Shown piece after piece: positions 1 to 11,450 of a stretch of 64,000 nt of DNA; the first letter of the stretch is position 1, and every line of letters starts with the position of its first letter. The notes under the pieces were generated by a model that did no database searches, was not told where the DNA came from, and was given only the letters and a program-made list of their open reading frames with translations. The position numbers and the translations under genes are program-made. Origin of the DNA: Ochotona curzoniae (Eukaryota > Chordata > Mammalia > Lagomorpha > Ochotonidae); the NCBI RefSeq assembly GCF_017591425.1, contig NW_024467101.1, positions 10,242,918-10,306,917 on the forward strand, written 5' to 3'.

Positions 1-100
1 TCCCATCCTGCTCTGCCACTGGCTTGCCAGGTGACCCTGAGCAAACCTCAGTCTTCCAATCTATCAAAGGGGAGAATGATGGTGTCCTCCTCAAGAGACT
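1..100 (+). mobile_element. MIR fragment
   Basis: 'ctctgccactggcttgcc', then 'gtgaccctgagcaaacctcag' and 'aaaggggagaatgatgg' follow the ancient MIR core order. Confidence 0.6.
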
Positions 101-324
101 GTGGTGACGAGTGTCACCTCTCAGCTCCCCTTCTGCTGTTCTCATGTCAGGACCCCCAACCTGCTCATCAGGCCCCTCCTCAGGACATTCTTGCCCCCAC
201 ACGCTCCACAGCATGGCATCTAATTCCTGGTAACAAACAAACGACTTCCGTGGAAACATACAGACTCCTCCGACCCCTCCTGGGATTCTGGACTTTGCTG
301 CCTGACTCTGGGATTAAAAAATGC

Positions 325-600
325 CGTGAGTTCAACTCTTGGCTGCTCCACTTCCCTTCCAGCTCCCTGCTTGTGACCTGAGAAAGCAGTAGAGCATGGC
401 CCAAATCCCTGGGATCCTGCACCTGTGTGGGAGACCCGGAAGAAGCTCCTGGCTCCTGGTTTCAGATGGGCTCAGCACCGGCCCTTGTGGCCATTTGAAG
501 AGTGAACCAGCAGATGGAAGATGTTCCTCTCTTTCTCTCCTTCTGTCTGTAAATCTGACTTTCCGATACAAAGAAATAAACCTTAACCAAAAAAAAAAAA
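325..600 (+). mobile_element. C-repeat SINE (lagomorph CSINE)
   Basis: Shows 'ccagctccctgctt', 'gggagacccggaagaagctcc', 'gagtgaaccagcagatggaag', a CT-rich segment, then an AATAAA-type tail with A13. The 5' head is decayed. Confidence 0.9.
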
Positions 601-1279
601 ATTGCTGCTCAGAGACCTGAGGCATCCAACAGATGCCAGCCCAAGCCGCCCTAGGATCAATCAGGAGACTGAGATTGTAGGAGCTGCTGGAAACATTGAA
701 ACTCTGGTGCACCCAGCGGGAGGCGCAACCAAGGTAAGCCGAGCTTTCTGCAGAGGCAGATAAAATGTGCCAACCTCAACATCCATCCGACTAATGAGAT
801 CTCGAGATCTGCCATCAGACAAGGAGATTCCAGAGGTGGAGAAGAGGAAAGAAAAGCACGGAAGAAGAGAACGGGACCCTTGCTGAGAACAGTGAGGACA
901 ACTTTCCCTGCCATCGCCAAGCAACGGAGCTGGTGCTTCTTAGCCCCGTTCTACTGAGGAAGAAACCCAGCTCCAAAGTGCGGTGCCTTGCTCTGAGGTT
1001 AGCCAAATAAAAAACGGTGCCACCGGGAACCTAGACAGACCAGTTGGACTCCAGAGGGCAGAGGACTTCAATTCAAATTTGAGGGTGGGGACTAAGTGAG
1101 AAAACACCCAAGAAAGGCAGACCGAACAGTGAGAATGGTGGCCGTTGGCACTGTGGTGGCTCAGTGGTCCTTGTCTGCTAAACCATTGCACATGAATTTA
1201 TTCCAGTTGCTTTGACGGCCTCAGGACAGCTTGCACACGCCCTTTACGAAAATGATTCAGAATTAGAACCAGAGCCACA
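601..1279. other. Unassigned stretch
   Basis: No gene, RNA or repeat recognised. Scattered open frames lack coding character. Confidence 0.5.
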
Positions 1280-1535
1280 CTGAAATCCATGTGGGCGCTG
1301 GTTCCAGTCCCGGCTGCTCCACTTCCAATCCAGCTCCCTGTGCTCAGAAAAATGGTTCAGTATGGCCCAAGGGCTTATGCCCCTGCACCCATGGGAGACC
1401 CAGATGGAATTCCACGGTTCCTGGCTCTGGTCGGGCCCAGCTGTGGCCACTGGGGTGCTCAGAAGATCTGTGCATCTGTGTCTCTTTCTGTCACTCTTTC
1501 AGTTAATAAATAAAAATGTGAGGTTTATGGAGGGG
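1280..1535 (+). mobile_element. C-repeat SINE
   Basis: Contains 'gggcgctggttccagtcccgg', 'atgggagacccagatgg' and the tail 'ttaataaataaaaatg'. The region up to the CT-rich stretch is partly deleted. Confidence 0.85.
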
Positions 1536-1734
1536 CAAAATAAATAAGGGGGGAAGATAGGCAAGGAGGAGGGGGAGGCGGGAGCCCCATGCTTCTAAAT
1601 CTGTGTCCTGATTATGTGAGACTACTCTATATAAATCAGGATATATTTCCTCAGGTGTTAATAATTTTATATTAGAATGAAATAGAAAAGCAAATCAACA
1701 ACAAAACTTCTTTTTCCTAATGCCCATGCTGAGA

Positions 1735-1905
1735 TAGCAGGTGGTGGCTCATCCTGCCAGCCATGTGAAAGACTCAGACGGAGTTCCTGGCTCCAGACGT
1801 CAGCCTGGTCCAGTCCTGGCCATTGCAGGAATTTGGGGAACAAACCAACAAATGGGAGATCTCTCTCTTTCGCTCTCTCCTTTAAATAAACACAAGGATC
1901 AATAT
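1735..1905 (+). mobile_element. C-repeat SINE, 3' part
   Basis: Begins inside the element ('gacggagttcctggctcc') and runs to the 'tttaaataaacacaagg' tail. Confidence 0.75.
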
Positions 1906-2450
1906 TTGCCAAACCCTAACTCTCCAACTAAGATTCCTGTGTGGTGCTGCACTGGTCGCCTGCCCTCTCTTGTAACATACCCAGCCTTGATCCCAGCCAG
2001 GCAAGCATCCCAGGTCCCACTCATTACTACTCCCCATCGGGGCTCACACAGCGGTCCAGCCCCTCCCCCATTCTCTGCCGTGACTCATCTGGCAGTTTCC
2101 TAAGGGGCCCACCTGGCACCCCGTGAGAGGGCAACACCTGCTACATCTAATCAGGGACCGGGGCTGGGAGGCAGATGTCCCAACAGCCAGACCTCGCCTC
2201 TGCCTCCGGCAATCTGTGGGTATTGTTCCATGGGGCTGACAGATGAGCTGGGGGCCTTGGGGAAAGGGACCCCATCCGGGACAAAAGACAATCCTGTGAA
2301 TTATTCCCCAGCCCATTGAACCTGCACAATGGGGCCAATGCCCCAGAAACACAAACAGCCCCACAGAGTGCACAGCAGTGGCAGCCTTGGTCCTAGCAGA
2401 ACTTAGAGTCAGTAAGCAGATAGGGCTGGCAGCCCCCCAAGGTGGGGATT

Positions 2451-2475
2451 GTGTGTGTGTGTGTGTGTGTGTGTG
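2451..2475. repeat. (GT)n microsatellite
   Basis: About 12 GT units followed by a G-rich stretch. Confidence 0.95.
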
Positions 2476-2730
2476 GCGGGGGTGGGGGGGCGGTTCCAGG
2501 CACACTGAGCTTGCTTGGCCTGACGACCACCTTGGAAGTGAAATGAGGGGAAACTCCACAGATGGGGAAACTGAGACTTGGGGAAAGGATCACATAAAGT
2601 ATGGTTTTTTTCCAGAACACTGTGCCCGCCCCCCGCTGTGGAAACAAATCCAAAATGGAGTGAAATCCTAGCCCTGGGGAAAGATACACCGACCAGTTCC
2701 AACACAAGGTGGCTGATGGTGAAATTGTGA

Positions 2731-2732
<2 letters not shown>

Positions 2733-2782
<50 letters not shown>
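2733..2782. repeat. (GT)n microsatellite
   Basis: About 25 uninterrupted GT units; likely polymorphic. Confidence 0.97.
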
Positions 2783-2783
<1 letters not shown>

Positions 2784-3267
2784 GGGCGGATGCGGTGATG
2801 GGGACGGGGCTGATAAGTCAGAAGCAGCTGGGAGGCTGAATCCACAGCAGGAAGCTGGACTGTGGGGAATCCAGACTCTCATCCCATCTCCCCAGACATC
2901 ACACCCACAAGGAGACCAGCAACCTGCTCTTGCCTTCCTAAAACAGAGAACGCACAAGACAGATTCAATGACTTCTTCAGCAGCCACAGAAAATACCAGA
3001 AAGCACAGATTATTCTTGGGCACGAAGCCCACGGCCTTCGTTTTCTTTCTTTCCGAGCTTCTGCAATGTTTATGCATTTTACTGGGCTCACTGCTTTTGT
3101 TTTTCAAATATTGTCCAAAATCGTAAGACTCATTTTAACACAAATGTGGAGGGTGAGTCCCAGCAGGGGCAGGAATAGGGAACAGAGGGCTTGATTCTTT
3201 TTTAGAGATACTGAAGACTTCACCTCTCACCTCTGTTAAGAAGATAGAGGCTTTAAAAATAATAATA

Positions 3268-3582
3268 GGGCCCAGTGTCATAGCCTAGTGGCTAAAAGTC
3301 CTTGCCTCGCATGCGCTGGGATCCCATACAGGTGCCGGTTCCTATCCTGGTGGCCCCACTTCCCATCTGGCTCCCTGTCTGTGGCCTGGGAAAGCAGTCA
3401 AGAACGGCCCAAAGCCTTGGGACCCTGCACCTGCATGGGAGACCCGGAAGAAGCTCCTGGTTCCTGGCTTCGGATAGGCTCAGCTCTGGCTGTTGTGGTC
3501 ATTTGAGGAGTGAACCAGAGGATGGAAGATCTTTCTCTCTCTCCTCTCTGTATTCTGCCTTTTCAATAAAAACAAATCTTTA
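3268..3582 (+). mobile_element. Full-length young pika-type C-repeat SINE
   Basis: Intact head 'gggcccagtg', pol III A box 'tagcctagtgg', body, CT-rich segment, and 'ttcaataaaaacaaatctt' tail. A/T-rich 'aataata'-type duplications flank both ends. Confidence 0.95.
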
Positions 3583-4487
3583 CAATAATAATTAATGATA
3601 ATAAGGCAGCAAGAGAGATCTAAGGTACATTTCAGAATTATTTTCAAAGGCAAGGTGGCTACCAGGTTAAAGTAAAATTCTTGCTACACAAAATCAACCA
3701 AGCCCAATGGACTTGAAACCCATGACGGTTCAAAACCCTAAGGATGCTACAGCCCAGATTGCTACACGGTTCCGGCCACACAGTCACTGTCCCCTTAACC
3801 GGAGAGTGGTCTGACCACCTGCGGAGGAAGGGATCTGAGAAGACACACCCCACCCAGCCCCACCCCAGCCCTGCTGACTCACCCCCTTGGCCACGTGGCC
3901 CAGAGGTCTGCCTCCAAAAGGCCACGCCCCTCGAGCCGGACACCTGCAGTCCTAAGGTTACCCTGTCTGTCAAGCGCAGTTACTCATCCCAGCCGCTCCC
4001 AGCGCAGAACCCCACCCTGCCCCAGGCCACCCCCGGGCACCGGGCACCGAGGTGCTCCCCAAGGGCCAGCTCCAAGTGATGCTGGCTTCCAAAGGAGCAA
4101 AAACAAAGCAGCTTCCCTCAATTTCTCTCCCCAGCGCACCCCCACCACTTCCCTGACTCCGCCCCCCTTCTTCTCCTCCCGCAGCAGGTGGGGGCAGCTT
4201 CCACACCGCGGCATTGCAGTGGGCTGCGGGCGCCAGCAGTCTGGGCCGCAGGGGTTGCCTCGGTTGGGGGGGCGGTGGGCAGCCAGGGGAATCTGAGGCC
4301 TCCCTGTCACGTCTGCCCCCGACTCTCGGCCAGCTGCCACAGCGCCAGCTCAGACTCCGGTCCTCCCAAATACCCCAGACTTGAAGGTGTACTGCGTCCT
4401 AGGAGAGGTGTGCTGGTGGGTCCTCGGGTCTCTCCAGCTCTTTCTCCCGGTGGGAAGCGAGGGGGATGTAAAACGACTGGATCCCCA
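3583..4487. other. Flank of the candidate MIAT island
   Basis: GC content rises from about 3.8 kb; 'cacgtg' E-box at 3893-3898. If the minus-strand MIAT call is right, this lies in its first intron. No exon recognised. Confidence 0.4.
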
Positions 4488-4562
4488 AATCGCTGGCTGT
4501 GTGACCTTGGGCAGGTGGCTAGCCCTGTCTGGATTTCCATCTTTAAAATGGGGCTCTTACTC
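4488..4562 (+). mobile_element. MIR fragment
   Basis: 'tggctgtgtgaccttgggcag' and 'ttccatctttaaaatggggct' are hallmark MIR core blocks, just beside the candidate MIAT island. Confidence 0.8.
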
Positions 4563-5125
4563 CTCCCCTCCCCTCCCCCTCCGCTCTATTTGCATTGGAC
4601 GCGGCTGGACATCTGGGGTATCAGTTCCAGAAGTGAATTGATGAATGGAAAACGCTGATGAGGGGTGAGGGGAAGGCTGGGAGAAGGGGGAGGACCCCGC
4701 CCCATCACCCCCCCACACACACACACACACACTGCCACCACCGCCACTGCCACCTTTGGGGTCTGTCTGGGGCTCGACCGGTTAGCTGCTAACCCGGGGG
4801 TCCACCTCCCATGTCTGGCTGGTAGCAGGGGAAGGAGAGGATCTTTGTTCCCTGCCTCCATCCAGCATCGTTTGCCAGACCCCGTTTCTCCCTGCTCTCC
4901 CAGCCCACCTCGGCAACCGCCGTCGCCTTTACGCGCCCCCAGGAGCACACGACAGCCAGAGAGAAGGAGCACCGGGCAGCGTCTGCCCTCACCCCCTCTT
5001 CTCCCTCGGACTCTGCCCCGGGACCCTGAGGATCTCCTGGAAGGGAGACTGCGCCAACTCCCACCACCATCTCCCTTCGGCAAAGCCGGCGAGGATCGGC
5101 TGTTGGGTTGTGGGCGGCGGCTCAC

Positions 5126-5300
5126 CTGGGGTCGGCGGTGGTGCGGTTGGAGTGCAGACCCAGCTCTTTGTGCCGTGGCTTTCGGCGCAGAACTGGGGGA
5201 GCCCCTGCAAGCGCCTCCCATCGCAGACTCCTCCCCGCACTCCTCCTCCGCAGCCTCCCTCCCTCCGGTCCCCGAGCGCAGCCGGCACCTGCTTTGTAGC
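5126..5300 (-). ncRNA. Candidate first exon of MIAT-like lncRNA
   Basis: Minus-strand CCCCAG|gtgagc at 5126/5125 is a strong donor inside the island. An A/T-rich 'attaaaattt' at about 5318-5327 (minus strand) could serve as a TATA-like element about 25-30 bp upstream of the assumed start. The exon boundary at 5126 is the only sequence-supported edge. Confidence 0.3.
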
Positions 5301-5541
5301 TGCTGCAGCGCCCATGAAATTTTAATGCGGGAGCGAGCGGCTGGCAGGCGGTGGCAGCACCCGCCCCGCTGCGCCCCTGCAGCGCCACTCTCCCCCTCCC
5401 AACCCCGTTCCAGCTACCCTGGAGTGCCCCGGCCTAGCCTGGGGATGGGGAGGTGCGGCCAGCGGGTCAGGGAGCGTCTGTCTAGCCGCCCTCACTGCAC
5501 AAAGGGTTGCGCCCTCAGCCTGCAGCATCCCGGCGCGCAGC

Positions 5542-5555
5542 GCTACCATAGCAAC
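5542..5555. promoter_or_regulatory. RFX X-box motif in CpG island
   Basis: GCTACCATAGCAAC fits the two-half-site RFX X-box (RYYNCC, two bases, RGYAAC). It lies near the upstream edge of the candidate MIAT promoter. Confidence 0.5.
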
Positions 5556-6251
5556 GCTGGCCGAGCTGGACGTGGCTGCGAGGAGCCGGCGGCAAGGTTG
5601 GGGCGCGGTGGTGGAGTGGGATGGGGAGAGTGCGGTACACAAACCCCGGTGGAAGGGGGCAGCAGAACCGGCCCCGCCGGAGAGCATCATGCATCTAACC
5701 CACTAGGCCCCCAGGAGACGCCTCTCACCTGAGATCAAAAGCTGAGCACTGGGTGGCCAGGAAAATGTACTGCGGACTCAGGTGCCCTTGGGCTATGCCA
5801 TGAGCTGAGTTCAGCCTGGAAATGGGCAGACCCCATGATCAGCAGGCCCCCACCCACCCAGGCAGTGTGGCTGGCATTGGTCTTCAGGTCTCCAACACAG
5901 CGGGCTTCTGAACCAAACCAAGACTCTCCCAGGGACTTGGTCCTTTGCCCTCCTTCTGCCTTTCCAAACCCCCCCTAGCATCCTCCATGTCCCTAGGGAG
6001 GTTTAGGGACATGCGGTGGCCTTCTTCCTCTCCTGGAGGCCCCAGGGACACTGCTGTGGCCTCCGCTGAGCTTCAGGTCCAGTGGTATGACCTTAGAGCT
6101 GACGTGTCTTTCTCATCTTCCCATCACGAACTCTGACCCTCATCTTCTCCTGAGAGCAAGACCTGGAGGGTGGCCAAGGCCACCCTCACTCAGCAGTGCC
6201 TGACCCCCCGGGGGGATACAGGGCTAATTCAGGTCCCAAGATATCATCAAG

Positions 6252-6545
6252 AGGGGCCAGGTTGGTAGAACAGTAGGTTAGGCCACCATTGCACCGCTGG
6301 CATCCCACACAAGTACCAGTTCCTAGGATGCACCTGGGCAGGCAGCTGAAAACGGCTTAGGCACTTGGGTCTATATTACACACATGGGGGACCAGGAGAG
6401 AGCTCCAGGCTCCTGGCATCAGCCTGGCCCAACCCCAGCTATTACTGTCATTTGCAGGAAGAACCAACAAGTGGAAGTGTGTTCTCTCTCTCTCCCCCTC
6501 CCTCCCTTCACCTTTCTCCTTCTCTCTGTGCAATTGTGCCTTTCC
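6252..6545 (+). mobile_element. C-repeat SINE, diverged
   Basis: Head 'ggggccaggttggtagaacag', body with 'catgggggaccaggagagagctcc', then a long CT tract; no clear AATAAA tail. Confidence 0.75.
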
Positions 6546-6624
6546 ATCCATCTTGAGGGAGACAGACATCCTCCTTCTTCTGCCACTCTTGAACATGATC
6601 TGAGCCACTGGTTAGAAACCATCG

Positions 6625-6638
6625 GTTACCATGGCAAC
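6625..6638. promoter_or_regulatory. Perfect RFX X-box motif
   Basis: GTTACCATGGCAAC matches the palindromic X-box consensus GTTRCCATGGYAAC at every position. It lies about 1.1 kb from the X-box in the CpG island. Confidence 0.55.
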
Positions 6639-7071
6639 AGCAGGAGGCCGTCTCCAGACCCCTGGGAAGATGAGCTGCGGGAGTGGAGTTGCCCCCTTGC
6701 AGCTGGAGTTGCCTGCCTGTCCCCTCCACCTCGCCCATCTCCACGAGACACCCTGGCTTCAGGCAGGTCTGCACACTGCAAAGGTTTGGTGTTCACAGCG
6801 CTGCTCCATGGCCCATCACGCCCGGGAGAGTTTGGCACTGGCAACGTGTCCAGGAGAAAGGGACCTGGGTGTCCCCTCCCCCATCTCTCTTCCTTGGAGC
6901 AGCCCTTGGAGGATAGGCTGGATTTTCTTCCATATTGCAAACCGCCCCCACGCTTTCCCCTGCAAGTGAAGCGGTGGGTTCACTCACTCACCCACTGACC
7001 CACCAGACACCGCTCCAAGTACACTCTCAAGGAAGTGCTGGGTGCTCAGGCCCAGCAAACTCATCTTCAGC

Positions 7072-7337
7072 CAGGACACCAGCGTCCATATGGGTGTCAG
7101 TTCTAGTCCCATCTACTCCGCTTTTGAACTGGCCTGGGAAAACAACAGAGGATGGTTCAGGTCCTTGGACCCCTGACCCATGTGGGGAGACCTGGAAGAA
7201 GCTGCTGGCTTTGGATCAACTCAGCTACAGCCAATTGGGGAGTGAACCAGTACATAGAAAACCTCTGTGCCTCTCTCTGTCTTTCCTTCTCTCTGCACAT
7301 CTTTCAAATAAAAATAAATCAATCCTTTTTTAAAAAG
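7072..7337 (+). mobile_element. C-repeat SINE
   Basis: Head truncated ('caccagcgtccatatggg'). Body and tail 'ttcaaataaaaataaatc' present; abuts the next copy. Confidence 0.85.
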
Positions 7338-7340
7338 TGA

Positions 7341-7678
7341 GGGCCTGGCTCAGTGGCTTAGTGGCTAAAGTCCTCACCTTGCACTCACCTGCATCCCTTA
7401 TGGGCGCCAGTTCATGTCCTGGATACTCCACTTCCCATCCAGCTGCCTGCTTGTGGCCTGGGAAAACAATACAGGGCAGTCCAAAGCCTTGGGATCCTGC
7501 ACCTGCATGAGAGACCCTGAAGAAGCTCCTGGCTTCTGCCTTTGGATAAGCTCAGCTCTGGCCATTTCAGCTGCTTGGGGAGTGAACCAGCAGATGGAAG
7601 ATCTTTCTCTCTGTCTCTCCTTCTCTCTGTATATCTGCCTTTCTCATAAAAGTAAATATTTTTTTTTTTAAAAAAAAG
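7341..7678 (+). mobile_element. Full-length young pika-type C-repeat SINE
   Basis: Starts 'gggcctggctcagtggcttagtggctaa' and ends in mixed T/A-rich tail. Inserted directly after the tail of the preceding copy, a common head-to-tail arrangement. Confidence 0.92.
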
Positions 7679-8295
7679 AGCTGGCTGGTGTGCAAGGCTC
7701 AGCGAGGAAACACAGCTCATCCAAGTTTGGATAGTTTGAGTGCAGTGGGGCTAAGACTGTGACACTCTGTGGTTCTCAGAACCTCCACTAGGGATCTCTT
7801 GGCATTCACGTCCCCAACCCGTCCTTCCCTGGGTTGGGCGATATTGAGATGACGAACCCGCAAGCTGTGCAGGGCTGTTCATCCCCTACCCTGGACATGA
7901 CAACAGCTGTACGCCTCTGACTCCAAAAACCTCATCAGTTTGGAGTTATGGCCACGGAGCACTAGAGCTGGGGGGCTCTGTTTTGATGGGGGGGCGCTGA
8001 GACAAGAATGCGAATGCCGGCAGGGCATCGGGGAGGCGGTCTCCAGATGCTTTGTTAAGGGAGCAGGGCGGAAGGACGAGACAGGGAAGACATCAGGGCA
8101 GGTGCGTGCATGGGCCTTTGTGCTTGTTGGTACATGCTGCTGCACTGAGTGTCTTACACCCCCGGTATATGTTCTGTGTTCTGGGGACCATGTCCAGGAT
8201 GCAGATGTTGGCAAGGTTAATCGGCTCCTCCTGATGCCTCCCCTGCTGGGATCACAGGCAGTATCTTCCTGCTACGACTTCACATGGTTTTGTGT

Positions 8296-8299
<4 letters not shown>

Positions 8300-8336
<37 letters not shown>
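8300..8336. repeat. (CA)n microsatellite
   Basis: About 18 CA units. Confidence 0.95.
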
Positions 8337-8337
<1 letters not shown>

Positions 8338-8751
8338 GGTGCCACTTTTCCTCTTCTAAGATCTATCAGGTGATGACATCATTTCAGCCTCACCCACCCT
8401 TCTCCAAACACATCATCAACCTGCAGGACCAGGTGGGGAGAGGGGTTCAGGCTCCACTGCAGGAACTCGGAAGCCTGCCCGGGGACAGCCTGACCCTCTG
8501 TTGCCCAATCCTTTGTCCTGTTTCCTTCCTCTGCCTTCCTCCCAGCCAGGGCCAGCAGCTGCGATGTGGACCAAGGAGTAGGGTAGACCCAAGTTCCAAC
8601 TCCCATCATACCCCATTGGCACCCTGTGGCTTCCATTCCATCCCTTGTCTGTACAATGGGTTCCACACAAGAACTTGTCTTCTAGAACTGTGGGAAGAAT
8701 TAAGTGATTTTAGTACAGAAATGCATGGCCCAGCTACAATGTGCTCACTTG

Positions 8752-8752
<1 letters not shown>

Positions 8753-8820
<68 letters not shown>
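8753..8820. repeat. (TC)n microsatellite
   Basis: About 68 bp of TC with one TTTC interruption; long pyrimidine tract. Confidence 0.97.
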
Positions 8821-8822
<2 letters not shown>

Positions 8823-9639
8823 GTCCCTACAAGACTTCCAGACTTGGAGGAAGTTATTCCAAGAGACCTCAGAGAAAGAGGGAACAGACCCCAACCTGGC
8901 CAGTGCTGCCCCTGACAATCTGTCCACACGGTTGTGCTCTGTGTGTGCACAGACACGGACGGGCTGACTCGGGTTCCTGTCACATCTACCCGGTGTACAT
9001 GGTCACTCTTGGATGCTCAGAGCTTCTCTCTGGGGGTGTGGATGGGGCAGCACCTGCAAGGGTGACCTCTGCTTCCATGGCATGCCAATTTCCCTTTAGA
9101 GACAAAACCATCAGACTGGTAAAACCAGGGGTGGGGTCACTTATGTCCCCTCCCCCCCATCTCTGAATTTTATGGGGTCTCAGAGCCAAGGAGGAAACCT
9201 CCGCTGAGGTCAGGGGCTGCCTCCCTCTGCCTCGGCTCCGTGGTCCTCCCTTTTGTTTGCCGCGCGTGCACACACGCCCCAGGACCTTGTCATCCACCCC
9301 TGCCCCACCCTGCCCCCACTCCTGCTCCTTTGTTTGTGCTTCTGTATCCCGTCTGTGCGGTCGGCCCTTCTCAACCCATTTTATTCTCCATCTGCAAACA
9401 TATCCCCTTCCCCTCCCCTCCTCCAGTCGCTGCCCTGCACCTGCTCCCAGCGCCCTGCCAGCCACCCCAGCAGGTGCTGCAACCCAGCCAGTCCCTCCTG
9501 GGAGGGAGGCACAGCAGCTGCCTCGCTCCTACCACCGCCGCCTTTGCCAGCAGCTGCAGGAGTCTGCTCCCTTGCCCTGTATGGACATGGATGGATGCTG
9601 ACGGAGCCAGAGGACATCCACGTCCTCATGCTAACATCA

Positions 9640-9860
9640 CGATCATCCTCCCTGCTCTCCCCCGCTCGGAGACCCGATGCAGCACCCTGGCCCCAGCTTG
9701 AACATCTCTCCCTGGGTCGTCCCAACCCCCACCAGCCCCTGTCAGAGCCCCCTTCCGATCCTTTCCCCTTCCTTGCAGTAATCACAAGTTTTTGGAAATG
9801 CAAAGCTGACCTCATCACTTCCCTGGCTATAGCACCACTAATTAATAAGTGCCAACTTGA
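9640..9860 (+). mobile_element. L2 LINE 3'-region fragment
   Basis: 'ttttggaaatgcaaagctgac' and 'ctcatcacttccctggctat' match the L2 phrase for a run of T, 'aaatgcaaatctgatcatgtcac' and following. Diverged. Confidence 0.5.
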
Positions 9861-10088
9861 CCTTCACCTGGCCCTGGCCAGAGCCCCAGATGGCTGCAGG
9901 TTCACCTTCACTAACTCCCACCCTTGTGCCCAGCCACCTGCTACCCAACCCAGGCCAGCCCAGCCCCAAGGGGTACAGGGAGTCTTGCCTGACCTGCAGA
10001 TGAAGGTCGGGGCCTTATGCACGCATCCTCTGGCCTGGACCAAGGATGCTCTCCTGCAGGGCAGGACTGTACATACACTTGCTGGGCT

Positions 10089-10090
<2 letters not shown>

Positions 10091-10130
<40 letters not shown>

Positions 10131-10131
10131 G
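10091..10131. repeat. (CA)n microsatellite
   Basis: CA repeat with an internal 'cgcgcg' interruption. Confidence 0.9.
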
Positions 10132-10237
10132 TTCATGGGGCAAACCTCTTCTAGTTCTCCACCCATGTCACCAGGGCTTGGTCACCAGTCTGCATACAGG
10201 AAACCCTTGATGTCGGCTTGCTTAAGAGAATGACTGA

Positions 10238-10550
10238 GTCTTTTCTAAATTTACTTAGTTTTAATTTGAAAGGCAGAGAGAAAGAGAGAGAGAGAGAGAA
10301 AGAGAGAATCTTTCATCCACTGGCTCACTCCCTCAGATGCTCCCAACAACAGCCAGGGTTGGACCAGACCACAGTCAGGAACTAGAAGTTCCATCCAGGT
10401 GTACCACGTGGGTGATGGAGGTCAAGGACTTGAGCCATCACCTCCTGCCTCCCAGGGTGCACTGAAGCAGGAAGCAGGAATGGGAATTGGAGCCAAGAGT
10501 CACCTACAGGAGGCAGGTGTCACAAGCAGTCTACCCTACTACACCAAACA
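10238..10550 (-). mobile_element. C-repeat SINE
   Basis: Reverse copy: 'aatttgaaaggcagagag', a (GA)n tract, 'catccactggctcactccctc', then body to about 10550. Confidence 0.85.
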
Positions 10551-11010
10551 CTGTCCTGGAATAACTGATGTTTGGAGCTTCAAACACTGGGATTCTGGAA
10601 GCCCCCACTCCATTCCCACCCAAAAGCCCTTCAGAGACAGACAGAGATGCAGCCAAGGAAACCACCAGCTCCGGGCTCTATCCCAATACAACCGAGCAAT
10701 TCCCAGGATCTCCAGGTCTCCCGGCTCCTTCTGTCTCCCAAGGCTGGCCCTTCCCTAACAAGCCCAGCCAGCATTTCCAGCACCCACCCTGAGCTGGCTG
10801 CCCCACCACTGCACCCCTTTGTGACCTGTGTGGGTTGGCCACACTGTCTTCTTCTTCTGTCTCCCTTAACCAGCATGATCACTTCCGGGCCCCATTCCTG
10901 AGTCCCGGCCCCTCTCTCAAGACAGCAATGCAGGCCTGCAGCCTACCCCCAACATTCCTCCAAGGCCAACAACACAAAGCTCTTAGAAAAGACACTCAAA
11001 GAATTGGGAC

Positions 11011-11321
11011 AGGAGTTGGCGTGATGGTGCAGCGGGCTGAAACCGCCACCTGAAATGCCAGCACCCAGCATGGGCACCAGTTCAAGTCCTGGCTCTTCCA
11101 TTTTTGATTCAGCTCCGTGTGAATGCACCCAGGAAAACAGCAGAGGATAATCCAAGGGCTTGGGCCCCTGCACCCACATGGGAGACCTGGAAGGAGCTCC
11201 TGGCTCCTGTCTTTGGTTTGATTGGACCTGGCTGCTGTAGCCATTTGAAGATGGAAGATCTCTCTGTCTCTTCTTCTCTTTATGTAACTTTCAAATAAAT
11301 GAACACATCTTTAAAAAAAAA
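11011..11321 (+). mobile_element. C-repeat SINE, near full length
   Basis: Head 'ggagttggcgtgatggtgcagcggg'-type sequence, body, and tail 'ttcaaataaatgaacacatc' followed by A9. Confidence 0.88.
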
Positions 11322-11359
11322 TGGGAGCAAATAACACATATTACCATTTCCCGGGGCCA

Positions 11360-11450
11360 AAGTTATCCACGTGTTAGCTCTAATAACCTAATGGTGCCCA
11401 TTTTTACAGACTGGGAAACCAAGGATACGCAGATGCAGGGAGAATGGATC
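11360..11450 (-). mobile_element. MIR fragment
   Basis: Reverse core: 'cccatttttacagactgggaaacc'. Confidence 0.55.

Larger units (their letters stand above)
1906..3267. other. Unassigned stretch with two GT microsatellites
   Basis: Apart from the GT tracts nothing is recognised. The long antisense frames here run through the CA strand of the microsatellites. Confidence 0.5.
4850..5700 (-). promoter_or_regulatory. CpG-rich island, candidate MIAT promoter
   Basis: GC-rich, CpG-rich sequence in otherwise ordinary DNA, about 13 kb past the 3' end of CRYBA4. In human the lncRNA MIAT lies downstream of CRYBA4 in the same direction, which would be the minus strand here. The MIAT name is inferred from synteny; I did not recognise MIAT exon sequence. 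Confidence 0.45.
7680..10237. other. Unassigned stretch, mostly unique
   Basis: Contains CA and TC microsatellites and one probable L2 piece; otherwise nothing recognised. Confidence 0.5.

Noticed and set aside
2409..3107. 232-aa minus-strand open frame
   Set aside because: Held open by two CA microsatellites (Thr-His repeats); no domain.
4665..5732. 355-aa plus-strand open frame
   Set aside because: It lies in a CpG-rich island where stop codons are rare, and its product is Pro/Arg/Ser-rich low complexity with no domain. Overlapping frames on both strands are equally open.
9253..10233. 326-aa plus-strand open frame
   Set aside because: Pro/Ser/Cys-rich, passes through an L2-like segment and a CA repeat; no start or splice context and no family match.
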